Both the position numbers and the translations under genes were made by a program. From Rhodopseudomonas sp. P2A-2r (GTDB lineage: Bacteria; Pseudomonadota; Alphaproteobacteria; Rhizobiales; Xanthobacteraceae), in contig NZ_CP110389.1 in NCBI RefSeq assembly GCF_026015985.1, positions 62,001 to 126,000 of the forward strand: a stretch of 64,000 nucleotides of DNA, read 5' to 3'. Position 1 is the first letter of the stretch; each line of letters begins with the position of its first letter. This document shows, piece by piece, positions 1-9,508 of the stretch. The notes beneath the pieces were generated by a model that did not search any database, had not been told where the DNA came from, and worked only from the letters and a program-made list of their open reading frames with translations.

Positions 1-469
1 CTCGCGAGGTCTTCTGCACCACATAGAACGAGGTGGCGATCAGCACGTTGCCGCCGAAGGCAAAGATCACCGCCGAGGTATGCAGCGGGCGAAGCCGCCC
101 GAAGCTGGTCCAGGGCAGATCGAAGTTGAGGATCGGCCAGGCCAGCTGGCAGGCGATCAGCAGGCCGACGGTGAAGCCGGCAATGCCCCAGAACACCGCC
201 ATGAAGCTGGCAAACTTGATCGGGCCGTAATTGTAATTCGGCCGGCCGAAGATTTCCTGCGGCGCCAGCTCCTTGCGATCATAGTAGCGGTTCAGGATGG
301 CAAAGACGCCAGCCAGACTTGCCGCCGCGCTGAGCGCGGCGTGGAATGCGAAGGCGGCATCTTCCGCCTTGGCCGTGGCGACGATGCATAAGAAGACGGA
401 CACCGCGAGCAGGCCCGCCAGGCCCGCTTCGCCGCCCGTCATCGATTTCCCATTGTGTGTCTGTGTCAT
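1..469 (-). CDS. ccoN: cbb3-type cytochrome c oxidase subunit I, N-terminal part (cut by window edge)
   Basis: First 156 residues of the haem-copper subunit of the high-affinity cbb3 oxidase, the inner-membrane terminal oxidase used at low oxygen. The remainder lies beyond the left edge. The product shows a polar start, hydrophobic segments at about residues 14-34 and 37-58, the family stretch [12 protein letters not shown] (75-86), and further hydrophobic segments at 87-112 and 128-150. His130 in [15 protein letters not shown] sits where this family has a haem ligand (family knowledge). The start is the ATG at 467-469; the Shine-Dalgarno is weak. A perfect FixK/FNR palindrome lies about 58 bp upstream, as is usual for ccoNOQP (fixNOQP) operons, so induction at low oxygen is expected. 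Confidence 0.93.
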   Translation of the reverse strand, partial: MTQTHNGKSMTGGEAGLAGLLAVSVFLCIVATAKAEDAAFAFHAALSAAASLAGVFAILNRYYDRKELAPQEIFGRPNYNYGPIKFASFMAVFWGIAGFTVGLLIACQLAWPILNFDLPWTSFGRLRPLHTSAVIFAFGGNVLIATSFYVVQKTSR

Positions 470-526
470 GCTGAATCTTTTATGTGCGAGGCTGAGACTA
501 TCAATCACAGCGGCGCGATCCCCGAT

Positions 527-540
527 TTGATCGAAATCAA
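527..540. promoter_or_regulatory. FixK/FNR box upstream of ccoN
   Basis: TTGATCGAAATCAA is a perfect 14-bp palindrome of the FNR/FixK type (TTGAT-N4-ATCAA). Its centre (533.5) lies 64.5 bp before the ccoN start. With the usual -41.5 spacing of class II CRP/FNR activators, transcription would start near 492, just after a TTGATA/GATAGT -10-like stretch read on the minus strand (497-504). The 541-735 stretch to its right holds no gene that I can support. Confidence 0.9.
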
Positions 541-735
541 ATCATGGCGCGATTGTGGAAGAAGCTTGTTGAATGTCCGGACCGCAACATAAGGCCGCCC
601 CTGTCAGGCAGCACCGATCGACGCGCGGCTCAAAATCTGAGGGCCAGCGCGGTGTCAACGAATAAACACGCCAGGGAAGAGGACGTGCGGACGATCCTGA
701 TCAGGCGCGTCCGGTCAGGCGGCAGCGGGCCGCAA

Positions 736-1110
736 TCATCCCCGCATGTCGTAGCGGTAGGCCTTGGACACGATCTGCCAGCCGTCTGCGAGCTTCATCG
801 CCACCAGGTAATCGGTAAAATAGCGCGGTGGCAGCTGGCAGCGAACCTTGACGAAGGCCGTCGCCTCATCCGAACGGTCGACGGTGACGACGAAATCGTC
901 GCGCGCCTTGCCTTCGGCCCTGGCCGATCCCCGCGTGCGCACCAGTGCCAGCCACTCCGGCAAAGTGAGGATCTTCAGCTCGCCGCCTTCGACCCAGCGC
1001 AGGTCTGCGGTGGGATGGAAGATGGCGGCGAGCTTGTCAGCGTCGCCATCGTAGAGACCATCGAAGTAGTGCTGGACCACTGCGTCGAGTGTGGAACGGT
1101 CGTAGGACAA
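736..1110 (-). CDS. NTF2-like (SnoaL-type) small protein
   Basis: 124-residue protein resembling the nuclear transport factor 2 fold superfamily. These small cone-shaped proteins act as enzymes or ligand binders; no specific function can be assigned. An N-terminal helix (HYFDGLYDGDADKLAAIFHP, residues 14-33) and the strand-rich C-terminus ending WQIVSKAYRYDMRG fit the fold. The start is TTG at 1108-1110, supported by an AAGGAGA Shine-Dalgarno just upstream (read on the minus strand). It stands alone between the ccoN promoter and the Bug receptor gene, on the same strand as both. Family call is fairly safe, function unknown. Confidence 0.7.
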   Translation of the reverse strand: MSYDRSTLDAVVQHYFDGLYDGDADKLAAIFHPTADLRWVEGGELKILTLPEWLALVRTRGSARAEGKARDDFVVTVDRSDEATAFVKVRCQLPPRYFTDYLVAMKLADGWQIVSKAYRYDMRG

Positions 1111-1184
1111 GGCTGGTCTCCTTCAGATGAAAGCGATCCCGTCGCGACTATGCCACAGAGTACCACCGCATGGAAACCGCCAGG

Positions 1185-2150
1185 TCACTTGCCGTCGCCA
1201 AGCATTTTCCGGAATTTATCGATTTCACGCGGCACGAGTTGCGCGAGATAGTCCGGCTTCATTTCGCTGTCATCGGCGGGGTAGGAACCGAGATCGTCGA
1301 GCCGCTTCTGGTAATCCGCGCTTGCCACGCCGGCACGCATCGCCGCGTTGAGTCTGGCGATGACGACCGGCGGCGTGCCCTTCGGGGCGAACAGCGCATA
1401 CCAGCCCTGGATCTCGAATTGCGGCAGCCCGGCCTCGGCAGCGGTCGGGACATCAGGCAGATGCGCCAGCCGGGTCTTCGAGGCCAGCGCGATGCCGCGC
1501 ACCAGCCCGCCCTGGATCGCGGGGGTCACCGAGGCCGACGAATCGCACAGCCCGTCGATCTGGCCGCCGATCAGGTCGTTCAGCGCCGGTCCGCCGCCGC
1601 GATAGCCGACCAGCGTCACGTCGATCGCGGCGGCCTGGATGAAGGCCTTGCAGAACAGGTAATTCTGCGAACCGACGCCGGAATGACCGATGTTCAGGGT
1701 GCCGGGATGCTGCCGGGCGTGGGCGATGAATTCGGCCAAGGTGCGGGCCGGAAAGTTCTTGCGCACCGCGACAACCGCCGAACTCTTGTTGAACATGCCG
1801 ATCGCCGCGAAGTCCTCCGGGGTGAATTTCACGTCGGGGGTGAACAGATAGACCGCGGTGTTTGTGCCGCTGTTGCCCTGCACGATGGTGTAGCCGTCGG
1901 GCGGCGCCTGTGCGACGCGGGCCAGAGCTACGGCACCTCCGGCGCCGCCGATATTTTCAATGACGATGCGCTGGCCGAGATGCTGGCTCATCTGCTCGCC
2001 GATCAGCCGGGCGTTGACGTCGGAGCTGCCGCCGGCGGCAAACGGCACGATCAGGGTGATCGGACGGCTGGGATAATCGTCGGCAGCGGCTGCCACCCCG
2101 AACGCCAGCGCCAACACGAGACAAGCAGACCCCAGCCTGAAACAAGCCAT
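1185..2150 (-). CDS. Bug/TctC-family periplasmic solute-binding protein
   Basis: 321-residue extracytoplasmic receptor of the Bordetella uptake gene (Bug)/TctC family, which binds small organic acids or related solutes in the periplasm, often for tripartite tricarboxylate transporters. The first 24 residues are a signal peptide (hydrophobic LGSACLVLALAFGVAAA). The mature start DYPSRPITLIVPFAAGG is the family hallmark, followed by GAGGAVALARVAQAPPDGYT and a C-terminal DEVP-like region. I chose the ATG at 2148-2150 because GGGAGGGG precedes it; the frame is open 23 codons further upstream but without such support. No TctA/TctB membrane partner lies beside it, so it is probably one of the orphan receptors common in this group. 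Ligand unknown. Confidence 0.88.
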   Translation of the reverse strand: MACFRLGSACLVLALAFGVAAAADDYPSRPITLIVPFAAGGSSDVNARLIGEQMSQHLGQRIVIENIGGAGGAVALARVAQAPPDGYTIVQGNSGTNTAVYLFTPDVKFTPEDFAAIGMFNKSSAVVAVRKNFPARTLAEFIAHARQHPGTLNIGHSGVGSQNYLFCKAFIQAAAIDVTLVGYRGGGPALNDLIGGQIDGLCDSSASVTPAIQGGLVRGIALASKTRLAHLPDVPTAAEAGLPQFEIQGWYALFAPKGTPPVVIARLNAAMRAGVASADYQKRLDDLGSYPADDSEMKPDYLAQLVPREIDKFRKMLGDGK

Positions 2151-2257
2151 GTATCCCCTCCCTGATTTTGTCGGGGAGTGTACGAGGATGGCATGACGGC
2201 GCAACGGATGGATTCGCAATCAGGCTGGAGACAGCATGCTGCAATGCGCTCGCTTGC

Positions 2258-2941
2258 TCAGCGCTGAATGCGACCGTCGACGACGTCGATGATGCGGTCG
2301 CAGCGCTTCGCCAGATCGAGATTGTGGGTGACCAGCAGGAAGCTGGTGCCGCTGTCGCGGTTGACCTGCCGCATCAGCTCGAACACGCTCTCGGCGGACT
2401 TTGTGTCCAGATTTCCGGTGGGCTCATCGGCGAGAACCAGGTCGGGGCTCATCGCCAGCGCACGCGCGACAGCGACCCGCTGCTGCTGGCCGCCCGACAT
2501 GTTGGTGGCGAGATTGCCGGCGACCTTTTCGAGTCCGACCTGAGCGAGAAGCTGTCGCGACCGCGCTTCCATGTCCGCGGCGGGAAAGCCGCGATCCACC
2601 AGCATCGGCATCATCACATTCTCCTGTGCGGTGAAGGCCGAGATCAGCAGGTGGGACTGGAACACGAAGCCGATGGTATGGCCGCGCAACCGGGTCAGTT
2701 CGGCGTCGTTGAGACTGCCCGTGTCCTGGCCCTTGATGTAAAGCCGTCCCGACGTCGGCCGGTCGAGCAACCCGACGATGTTGAGCAGGGTGCTCTTGCC
2801 GGACCCGGACGGCCCCATCAGTGCCAGGAATTCGCCGCGCTCCAGCGTCAGGTCGATATCATGCAGCACCTCGGTCTCGGAGGATTGACCGACATTGTAG
2901 GCCTTGCAGACCTTCTCGAGGCGCAGGATTTCATCAGCCAC
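2258..2941 (-). CDS. ABC transporter ATPase of MacB/LolD type
   Basis: 227-residue ATP-binding subunit. Walker [10 protein letters not shown] (residues 43-51), signature [15 protein letters not shown] and Walker [13 protein letters not shown] are all present, and the [10 protein letters not shown] form is typical of the MacB/LolD/FtsE branch, which drives mechanotransmission ABC systems rather than import. The likely start is GTG at 2939-2941, overlapping the end of the upstream permease gene (TGA at 2934-2936), which suggests translational coupling; the frame is open to 2974. It is the last of three genes in an adaptor-permease-ATPase operon. Confidence 0.92.
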   Translation of the reverse strand: MADEILRLEKVCKAYNVGQSSETEVLHDIDLTLERGEFLALMGPSGSGKSTLLNIVGLLDRPTSGRLYIKGQDTGSLNDAELTRLRGHTIGFVFQSHLLISAFTAQENVMMPMLVDRGFPAADMEARSRQLLAQVGLEKVAGNLATNMSGGQQQRVAVARALAMSPDLVLADEPTGNLDTKSAESVFELMRQVNRDSGTSFLLVTHNLDLAKRCDRIIDVVDGRIQR

Positions 2942-4160
2942 GGATTGCCACCACGGGATCGAGTTTCGCGGCACGCAGCGCCGGAGCGGTGGCCGCCAGC
3001 AAGCCCGTCAGGGTCGCCAGCACCGCAGTGTTGACAAACAATTGCCGCTCCAGGATCAGCGGGAACAGTTCCGATCCATCGGCCTGCACGGCGACCGAGT
3101 GCCAGTACATGAGGGTCAAAGCGCCCAGCGTGGCGCCGATCAGCGAGCCGAAAAAGCCGAGCAGGCCGCCCTGCAGCAGGAATACCCGCAGCACCTGCCC
3201 CCGCGATGTCCCCATCGCCCGCAGGATGCCAATATCCTTGGAACGCTGGATCACCGAGACGATCAGCACCGCGGCGATCCCGAACGCCACCGACATGCCG
3301 ACGAACACCCTGATCAGGGTATTCGAGGTCTGCTGCGCCTGAACCGCGGTGAAAAACTGCGCGTTGGTCTTGATCCAGCTGTCGGCCTGCACCGCGTTCG
3401 ACGCCTGGATCCTCTGCGCGATATCCTCCGCGGCATAGATGTCGCTCACCGTGATATCGATGGTGGTGACGCCGCCGATCATGCCGAGCAGCGATTGCGC
3501 CGTGCGCAGCGCCACGAAGGCATTGCGCTGGTTGACACCCTTGTTGCCGAAATCCGCCAACCCGGTAACGGTCAGCACGCGATTGGCGCCCGATGCCGCC
3601 TGGATATTGAGCTTGTCGCCGACCGTCGCGCCAAGATTTTTCGCCAGTTCGGTGCCGATGACAATGTCCTCGCTGGTCAGCCGCGCCTCGCCGGCGACGA
3701 TGTAGTCGGGTATTCGCACGATCTTGAAATAGGACGCCGGCTCGACGCCGGAAATCGAGATCGCACGGTTGGCGTCACCGCGAATCGCCAGGCCGGAGCC
3801 CAGGATCGTCGGCGAGACCGCCGTCACTTCCGGCATCGCCAGCATCTGGTCGCGAATCTTCGGCCACTGGTCGATGGAGACGACGCGCTGACTCGGACGC
3901 TGGATGGTGGCATCCTCGAACAGGCCGGGGGCGTTGCGCAGCGGGCGCGCGACCTGATCGGGCGTGAGCAGCTGGATCTGTGGCTGCGAGGTCAGCACCC
4001 GCTTGATGAAATTCGCCTGCAGTCCAGCCAGCATCGCCGACATGAAGACGATCACTCCGACACCGATCGAAATGCCGCCGATGATGAACAGCGTCTGCAT
4101 GCGGCCTTCGCGAAGGAAACGGACCGCCGCGATCCACTCGAACGGCAGCCATCGGGTCAT
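2934..4160 (-). CDS. FtsX-like ABC permease (MacB/LolC type)
   Basis: 408-residue inner-membrane subunit. A transmembrane helix near residues 22-44 follows the cytoplasmic start [20 protein letters not shown]. Then come a large periplasmic domain (about 45-270) and three C-terminal helices that include the FtsX-type stretch [19 protein letters not shown]. This is the four-helix plan of MacB-type permeases, with the ATPase on a separate chain. The ATG at 4158-4160 overlaps the stop of the adaptor gene (ATGA), so the two are coupled. With its neighbours it probably exports a lipid, peptide or small toxic molecule; the substrate cannot be read from the sequence. Confidence 0.9.
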   Translation of the reverse strand: MTRWLPFEWIAAVRFLREGRMQTLFIIGGISIGVGVIVFMSAMLAGLQANFIKRVLTSQPQIQLLTPDQVARPLRNAPGLFEDATIQRPSQRVVSIDQWPKIRDQMLAMPEVTAVSPTILGSGLAIRGDANRAISISGVEPASYFKIVRIPDYIVAGEARLTSEDIVIGTELAKNLGATVGDKLNIQAASGANRVLTVTGLADFGNKGVNQRNAFVALRTAQSLLGMIGGVTTIDITVSDIYAAEDIAQRIQASNAVQADSWIKTNAQFFTAVQAQQTSNTLIRVFVGMSVAFGIAAVLIVSVIQRSKDIGILRAMGTSRGQVLRVFLLQGGLLGFFGSLIGATLGALTLMYWHSVAVQADGSELFPLILERQLFVNTAVLATLTGLLAATAPALRAAKLDPVVAIRG

Positions 4161-5383
4161 GGCTGAACCGCCCGCACACGCTGCCCGGTGACGACACCGG
4201 AATTGGCGGGGATTGCAGGCTCTCCCTCCGCAAGGCCATCGATCATCTCGAACTGGGTATTGCCACGCAGACCGAGCCGGACCGGCTTCTTGCTCGCCCG
4301 CCCGTCCTTGATTCCGAGCACCCAAGGCTGTCCGGAGAGCGAATCGTGAACCGAGCGGATGGGAAGCACCAACGTGTCGTCACGCTCGGCCACGCTAATA
4401 TCGACCGATACGGTCATGTCCTGCCGCAGATAGTCCGGCGGATCGGATACCGTCAGTTTGACCTCCACCGAAGCGCGCGAAATATCGATGCCGGGGTTGA
4501 TGTAGGACACCACCGCAGCGAACCGCCGATCCGGGTAAGCATCTGCCGAGGCGACGGCTTTCTGGCCAAGCGCCAACTTGCCAAGATTGCGCTCGTCGAT
4601 TTGCAGAACCAGTTGCAGCTCGCCGGCCGGCGCCAGAACCAGCAGGGCCTTGCCCGGCTGGGCGACTGTGCCGCGTTCGACATTGCGCGTGATCAACACG
4701 CCGTCGCGCGGTGCAGCAATGGTGGCATAACCGAGCCGCGATTCCGCGGTGTCGAGATTGGCGCGCGCCTGGTTGAGCTGGGTCTGCGCCATGACGTAGT
4801 CGCTGCCCTCGGGACTGGCGGTATAGACTTGGAATTCCGCGGTGCGCACCTGGGTTCGCGCGACGTCGAGCACCTTTTGCGCGTCGTCGAGCGCCGCCCG
4901 CGTGGCGTAGCCGTTCTGCGTCAATTGCGAGGTGCGGTCGAATGTCTGCTGCGCATTCAGCAGGTTGGCCTTGGCCTGAGTCAGCGCTTCCTTCGCCGAA
5001 GGCAAGGTCAGCTCGGCGAGCTGGCGCATCCGGGCTTCGGCCTGCGCGACTGCGCCGGTGGACTGCACCACCGCGGCCTTCAGTTCGCGCGCCTCCAGCG
5101 CGATCAACGGCTGGCCCTTGGCGACGTGCTCGCCTTCCTTGACCAGCACATCATTCACGGTCCCCGTGATCTGGCTGCCGATCTCGACCCGGAACGGCGT
5201 CTCGACGTGGCCGCTGGCGACCACGGTCTCCACCAGATCGCCGCGCTTGACCACGTCGACAACAACAGATGGGCCGAGCAGCAATCGCACCCCCTGCCAG
5301 CCGCCGATGCCGAGCGCGACAACGACAGCCAGCACGAACCAGCGATGGGACCACAATGCGCCCCAGACCTTCGCGCCCGTCAC
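4157..5383 (-). CDS. HlyD/MacA-type periplasmic adaptor protein
   Basis: 408-residue membrane-fusion protein: one N-terminal membrane anchor (about residues 15-35), a first lipoyl half-motif (GSQITGTVNDVLVKEGEHV), a coiled-coil hairpin rich in Ala/Gln/Leu (about 110-220), a second lipoyl half (ATIAAPRDGVLITRNVERG) and beta-barrel domains. It would link the FtsX-like permease to an outer-membrane channel encoded elsewhere. The frame starts with GTG at 5381-5383. An ATG at 5418-5420 in another frame would need a one-base shift to join it, so the exact N-terminus is open. It is first in the three-gene operon. Confidence 0.9.
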   Translation of the reverse strand: MTGAKVWGALWSHRWFVLAVVVALGIGGWQGVRLLLGPSVVVDVVKRGDLVETVVASGHVETPFRVEIGSQITGTVNDVLVKEGEHVAKGQPLIALEARELKAAVVQSTGAVAQAEARMRQLAELTLPSAKEALTQAKANLLNAQQTFDRTSQLTQNGYATRAALDDAQKVLDVARTQVRTAEFQVYTASPEGSDYVMAQTQLNQARANLDTAESRLGYATIAAPRDGVLITRNVERGTVAQPGKALLVLAPAGELQLVLQIDERNLGKLALGQKAVASADAYPDRRFAAVVSYINPGIDISRASVEVKLTVSDPPDYLRQDMTVSVDISVAERDDTLVLPIRSVHDSLSGQPWVLGIKDGRASKKPVRLGLRGNTQFEMIDGLAEGEPAIPANSGVVTGQRVRAVQP

Positions 5384-5453
5384 GGCGTGGATGCGCGGGA
5401 GGAAGTGTCTGCTCGTTCATCCCTGGACCATGTGTGTCGCTGACGGCGCCACG

Positions 5454-6293
5454 TCAGTGCGAGAACAGAATCGGCAACGGGGCCTCTGCCAGCAGGCTCC
5501 GGGTGGCACCGCCGAGGATGAATTCGCGGAATCGGGAATGGCCGTAGGCGCCCATCACCAGCAGATCGGCGCTGCAGGCCAGCGCGCGGGCCTCCAGCAC
5601 GTCACCAATATCATCGTCGCCGGCATCGACTTCCTCCAGCACCACGTTGAGGCCGTGGCGCGCCAGGTTCTTGGCCAGTTCTTCGGCAGAGCGATTGCTG
5701 TCGAAATCCTTCTCACCGGACACTGTGACAATGCGGACAGAGCCGGCCTGTTCAAGGATCGGCATGGCGTCGGCGACGGCGCGCGTCGCAGCGCGGCTGA
5801 AATCCCACGCCACCAGGACGGTCTTCAATTCGAGCGGCCGGATACGCGGCCGATCCGGCAATACCAGCGTCGGCCTGCCGGACCCGAAGATGATCGCTTC
5901 GGCGATCCATTCATCGGAGCCCTCCGGAACCGAGACGATGGTCAGGTCGCGCAGCTTGGCGTAGTCGACCATGACGTCAGGCACCTCGTCGGCCATGCAA
6001 CGCTCGGTGATCGTCTCGTACAGCACGCCCTGCTTAGCCGCTGTCGCCTCGAACGTCGCCAGCAGATTGCGGGCGTTGACGAGGCTCTTGCGCGCTTCGT
6101 CGGCCACAAGGGCGGCGACGTTGACCAGCGAACTCGAGAGGAAACTGCCCGGCACCTCCACATGGGTCTCGCAGGCAATGGCCGCGATATGCGAGCCGAG
6201 TAACGCGGCGACGGCGACAGCGTCCTCGACCACCTGCACCGGCGTCGGCTCCGGATAGGTCGTCAATGTCAGCAGCATGTCCTTGATGGCCAT
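5454..6293 (-). CDS. Universal stress protein, two-domain UspA family
   Basis: 279-residue tandem universal stress protein. The C-terminal Usp domain keeps the nucleotide-binding pattern G-2X-G-9X-G-T (LLVMGAYGHSRFREFILGGA, about residues 246-265). The N-terminal half is a more divergent Usp domain. Such proteins are induced by stress and low oxygen and often bind ATP. The ATG is at 6291-6293. A FixK-like site with one mismatch is centred 68 bp upstream, a good geometry for activation at low oxygen. The gene is separate from the export operon to its left (5384-5453 non-coding). Confidence 0.9.
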   Translation of the reverse strand: MAIKDMLLTLTTYPEPTPVQVVEDAVAVAALLGSHIAAIACETHVEVPGSFLSSSLVNVAALVADEARKSLVNARNLLATFEATAAKQGVLYETITERCMADEVPDVMVDYAKLRDLTIVSVPEGSDEWIAEAIIFGSGRPTLVLPDRPRIRPLELKTVLVAWDFSRAATRAVADAMPILEQAGSVRIVTVSGEKDFDSNRSAEELAKNLARHGLNVVLEEVDAGDDDIGDVLEARALACSADLLVMGAYGHSRFREFILGGATRSLLAEAPLPILFSH

Positions 6294-6354
6294 CTATCTC
6301 TCCGCCCGCCTGAGTTACACTTAGCGAGCGTAGAGCACCTTCCACCGCGGCGAA

Positions 6355-6368
6355 TTGATCTAGCGCAG
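6355..6368. promoter_or_regulatory. FixK/FNR-like site before the universal stress gene
   Basis: TTGATCTAGCGCAG fits the rhizobial FixK pattern TTG(A/C)-N6-(T/G)CAA except for the last base. Its centre (6361.5) would place a start of transcription near 6320 on the minus strand, leaving a 27-nt leader before the stress-protein ATG. Supported by pattern and position only. Confidence 0.5.
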
Positions 6369-6389
6369 GAATGGCGCGGCCGGGACCCG

Positions 6390-7616
6390 TTAGCGGAGCA
6401 GCCCGGCTGCAATCATGACAAGGCAGCTGAACAATCCCGCGGCAGGGATCCAGGCCGGCACCGTGACGTGCGGCTGGGCCGACGTCACGCCGCGCCAGCG
6501 CAGCCAAAGCAACGCCAGATTGACCAGCGCGAACACCGCAAGCGTCGCCAGCGACGTCCACTCGGCGAGCCGGACGAAGGAAACGCCCAGCGCCAGCAGG
6601 ATGACCGCCGCAGCGATCAGCGCGGTGGCCAGCAGCGGCGTTCCCGTTGCCTGATGCACGGCGCCGAGCGATACGGGCAAGTCGCCCTGCCTCGCCATGC
6701 CATAGATCACCCGCGCCGCCATGGTCATCTGCGCGAGGATGGTGTTCAGGGTGGCGACGATGGCGATAACGCTGATGGTCGCCGGGCTGACGCCGGCGAC
6801 CTCGCGGAACACCAGGCTGAGCGGCGCCGCCGACGCCGCCAGCCGCTCCGTCGAGACCGCCGTCACCGCGACCGCGGCGACGACCACGTAGAGCACCGTC
6901 GACACCAGCAGGGTCAGCGCCATGGCGCGCGGAATGTCGCGGCGCGGATTCTCGGCTTCCTCGACCACATTGGCGAGATCCTCGAAGCCGATGAAGGCGA
7001 AGAACGCTAGCAGGCTGGCAAAGCCTATGCCCGACAGCGCCCCGATCTCGGGCGGCGGCAGCTTCGCCAGCGTGGTGCCGATCGGCAGGTCGACACGAAC
7101 CGCCGCGACAATGACGATCAGGAGGCCGCCGACCTCGACCAGCGTGAAGATTCCGGCGAGCACGACCGATTCCAGGATTCCCCAGGCCGCGACGGCGGCC
7201 AGCAGCGCCACCACCCCCAGCACCAGAATGCCCTGCGGCAGATCGACGAATTGTCGGAGATAGCCGATGGCGCCGAGGGTGACGGTGGACGATGACACCA
7301 CACCAATGACGATGGTCAGCAGACCCGTGGCGGTGGACAGCGTGCGCGACCCGAACGCCGCCCGCACATAGGCAGCCTCGCCGGCGCTGACCGGGAAGCG
7401 CGTCGACAGCTCGGCATAGGAGGCCACGGTGAACGCCATCACCACCGCGGCCAGCACGAACGACCACGGCGCGTAGACGCCGGCCTGGCCGGCAACCGCG
7501 CCGATCAACACATAGATGCCCGCACCGACGGTGATGCCGATGCCGTACAGTGTCAGCAGCGGCAGGCCGAGGCGGCGACGCAGCGCCGGCGACTCCTGGG
7601 CGCGAGGGTCAGGCAT
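6390..7616 (-). CDS. APC-family amino-acid permease
   Basis: 408-residue inner-membrane transporter of the amino acid-polyamine-organocation superfamily. The start of transmembrane 1 carries the family motif GIGITVGAGIYVLIGAVAGQ, followed by about eleven to twelve hydrophobic segments and the conserved ELSTRFPVSAGEAAYV and GFASLLAFFAFIGFEDLANV stretches. The latter, in TM6, is typical of cationic/neutral amino-acid permeases. The frame is open to a TTG at 7631, but the ATG at 7614-7616 starts closer to the conserved part. Substrate not determinable. It has no partner genes. Confidence 0.88.
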   Translation of the reverse strand: MPDPRAQESPALRRRLGLPLLTLYGIGITVGAGIYVLIGAVAGQAGVYAPWSFVLAAVVMAFTVASYAELSTRFPVSAGEAAYVRAAFGSRTLSTATGLLTIVIGVVSSSTVTLGAIGYLRQFVDLPQGILVLGVVALLAAVAAWGILESVVLAGIFTLVEVGGLLIVIVAAVRVDLPIGTTLAKLPPPEIGALSGIGFASLLAFFAFIGFEDLANVVEEAENPRRDIPRAMALTLLVSTVLYVVVAAVAVTAVSTERLAASAAPLSLVFREVAGVSPATISVIAIVATLNTILAQMTMAARVIYGMARQGDLPVSLGAVHQATGTPLLATALIAAAVILLALGVSFVRLAEWTSLATLAVFALVNLALLWLRWRGVTSAQPHVTVPAWIPAAGLFSCLVMIAAGLLR

Positions 7617-7756
7617 GTCGTTCTGTGCCAAATGTTGCCGTCGAGGTGACGATGCCGTGAAATCCGGCCTGGTGCCGAAAGCAGCCGGCTCACAGTACGA
7701 CTATCGCCCGCGATGCGATGGCCATTGTTGCGCCACGTCAATTGCAGCGCCTGTCG

Positions 7757-8362
7757 CTACAGCTTCGCTCCCGAAGCATAGGCCGAGGCGCGCTGGAAGG
7801 CCGGACGCGCCTCGCAGCGGTCGAGGTAGCGATCGAACGCCGGCCGCGGCGAGATCATCTTGAACTGGCGCACCGCGAAGTTGAGGCTCGAGCCGATGGC
7901 GACGTCCGCAGCCGAAAACGTCTCGCCGAGGATCCACGGTCCTTCTTCCAGCGCCGCTTCCAGCACGTCGAACACCCGCTTGGCGTCGCCCCAGCCGGCG
8001 GCCACCGAGTTCATCTCGAACTTGGCAGCCAGCTGCGCGATCGCCGGCTCAATGCAGCTCGGTGCGAAGAACAGCCAGTACAGATATTTGGCGCGATGCA
8101 TGTCGCCCAGCGGCGGTGCCAATCCCGCCTCCGGATAGCGCTCGGCCACATAGGCGCAGATCGCCGCAGCCTCGGCCATGGTCGCCTCGCCATCCTGCAG
8201 CGCCGGCACCTTGCCCATGGGATTGACGATGAGGAATTCCAGCGATCGCTGTGCGCCGGTGCTGATGTCGGTCAGCACGCGCTCATAGGGCACGCCGGTC
8301 TCTTCCATGAGCCACAGGGCGGTGAAGGAGCGCGAGCGCGGCGACCAGTACAGTTTCATCAT
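7757..8362 (-). CDS. Glutathione S-transferase family protein
   Basis: 201-residue cytosolic GST. The N-terminal thioredoxin fold starts KLYWSPRSRSFTALWLMEE and carries the cis-proline region GKVPALQDGEATMAEAAAI (about 50-68), where glutathione is bound. The all-helical C-terminal domain contains the N-capping-box-like FSAADVAIGSSL. Such enzymes conjugate or reduce electrophiles; the substrate is not evident. Two adjacent ATGs (8360-8362 and 8357-8359) follow a good GGAGGT at 8369-8374. The first is given. Confidence 0.9.
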   Translation of the reverse strand: MMKLYWSPRSRSFTALWLMEETGVPYERVLTDISTGAQRSLEFLIVNPMGKVPALQDGEATMAEAAAICAYVAERYPEAGLAPPLGDMHRAKYLYWLFFAPSCIEPAIAQLAAKFEMNSVAAGWGDAKRVFDVLEAALEEGPWILGETFSAADVAIGSSLNFAVRQFKMISPRPAFDRYLDRCEARPAFQRASAYASGAKL

Positions 8363-8455
8363 GGCGGGACCTCCGGTGAATAGCCGGGCAGTTGTGCGGA
8401 GATTCGGGGCGAGGTGCAAGGTAGGTTGGATGAGAGGCGCAACAGACGCAGGCTG

Positions 8456-9465
8456 TCATCCCCGCGCATGCGGGGAGCTGGATTCACATTTGAAGTGCAA
8501 CAGCTGGCTGCCAAAGACATGTGCCGGGGTTTGCCAGTCAAGGCATTTGCGTGGCGTGCTGTTGTAGGCGAGTACGCAACGGGCGAGATCGGACGGCGTC
8601 AGGGCGGCTAGATCGGTCTTGCGCGGGATTCTGCGCCGCATCCGGCCGATAGCGTTTTCGACACCGCCTTTTTGCCAGGGAGCATAGGCATCGCAGAAGT
8701 AGGTCTGCAGGTTGAGTGCATGCAGCTCGTAGTGGCGGGCGAACTCGGTGCCATTGTCGAAGGTGATGCTCCGGCGCAGGTCCGGCGGCAGCGGAGCCAG
8801 CAGGCCGGCGATGATCTCGGCAACCGGGCTGGCGGCCTTGCCTTGCAGGCTGGCCGCCATCAGAAGCCGCGACGACCGCTCGTGCAGGACGAGAATGGCC
8901 TGCCCGTAGCGGGAGAACATCATCAGATCGGCCTCCCAATGGCCGGCGATGGCGCGGTTCTCGACCTGCTTCGGTCGCTGTTCGATCGGCACCCGGCATT
9001 CGATATGCAGCGCGGATGATCCGCCCTTGCGACCGCGCAGGCCGCGTTTGCTCTTGCCGCGTGGCAGGTAGTGCCGCCAACTGTAGTCCTTGGTCCGTGC
9101 GATCTGGGCGTGGATGAAGCGATAGATGCTCTCCGGCGAGATGACCGGGGTGCCGTGCTGTCGGGCCAGGACGGCGCACACCTGCTCCGGCGACCAGCCG
9201 AGGCCGAGACCTTCCAGCACCTGCTCGCGAAGCTGCGCGTTACGGTCGAGCCGGGCGCCCGTCCAGCGTCGTGCCCGGGTCTGCTCTTGGGCGTAGGACG
9301 GCTTGTAGCCGACCTGTTGGCGCCGTTGCGCTTCAGCTCCCGAGATACGGTCGATGGCGAGCGATCCAGAGCTGCCGCGATCTGCCGGATCGAGCGCCCT
9401 TGGGCATGAAGCGAGGCAATGGCACATCGGTCTTCCCGCGAAAGCTGGGCATATCGTCGTTCCAT
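8456..9465 (-). pseudogene. IS30-family transposase, frameshifted
   Basis: The DDE transposase is spread over two frames. An N-terminal helix-turn-helix (YAQLSREDRCAIASLHAQGR, then SIRQIAAALDRSPSTVSREL) begins at ATG 9463-9465. It runs to about 9320, where the frame must shift by one base to continue as QQVGYKPSYAQEQTRARRW and the catalytic part. There WEADLMM, TFDNGTEFARHY and QKGGVENAIGR carry the expected Asp, Asp and Glu. One extra G in the run at 9319-9320 (C on the coding strand) would restore a 336-residue protein. The last codons run through the terminal repeat into flanking DNA, and the stop (8456-8458) is supplied by the target site. It may be truly inactive or a base-count error like others in this window. 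Confidence 0.88.
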
Positions 9466-9508
9466 CGCAACACCTTAATCTGGTGTTGCACTTCGTTTGA
9501 GAACCCAA
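8477..9508 (-). mobile_element. IS30-family insertion sequence
   Basis: About 1,032 bp. Imperfect terminal inverted repeats lie at 8481-8502 and 9484-9505 (17 of 22 positions identical; shared core GAAGTGCAACA). The element interrupts an intergenic palindrome. Taking GGGA (8473-8476 and 9509-9512) as target duplication restores the palindrome exactly, which fixes the ends to within a base or so. It carries one transposase gene with a frameshift. Length and terminal repeats fit IS30-family elements. Confidence 0.85.

Noticed and set aside
9300..9340. Programmed frameshift in the IS30 transposase
   Set aside because: No slippery heptamer of the usual form, IS30 elements normally use one frame, and the shift fits the run-length error pattern seen elsewhere.
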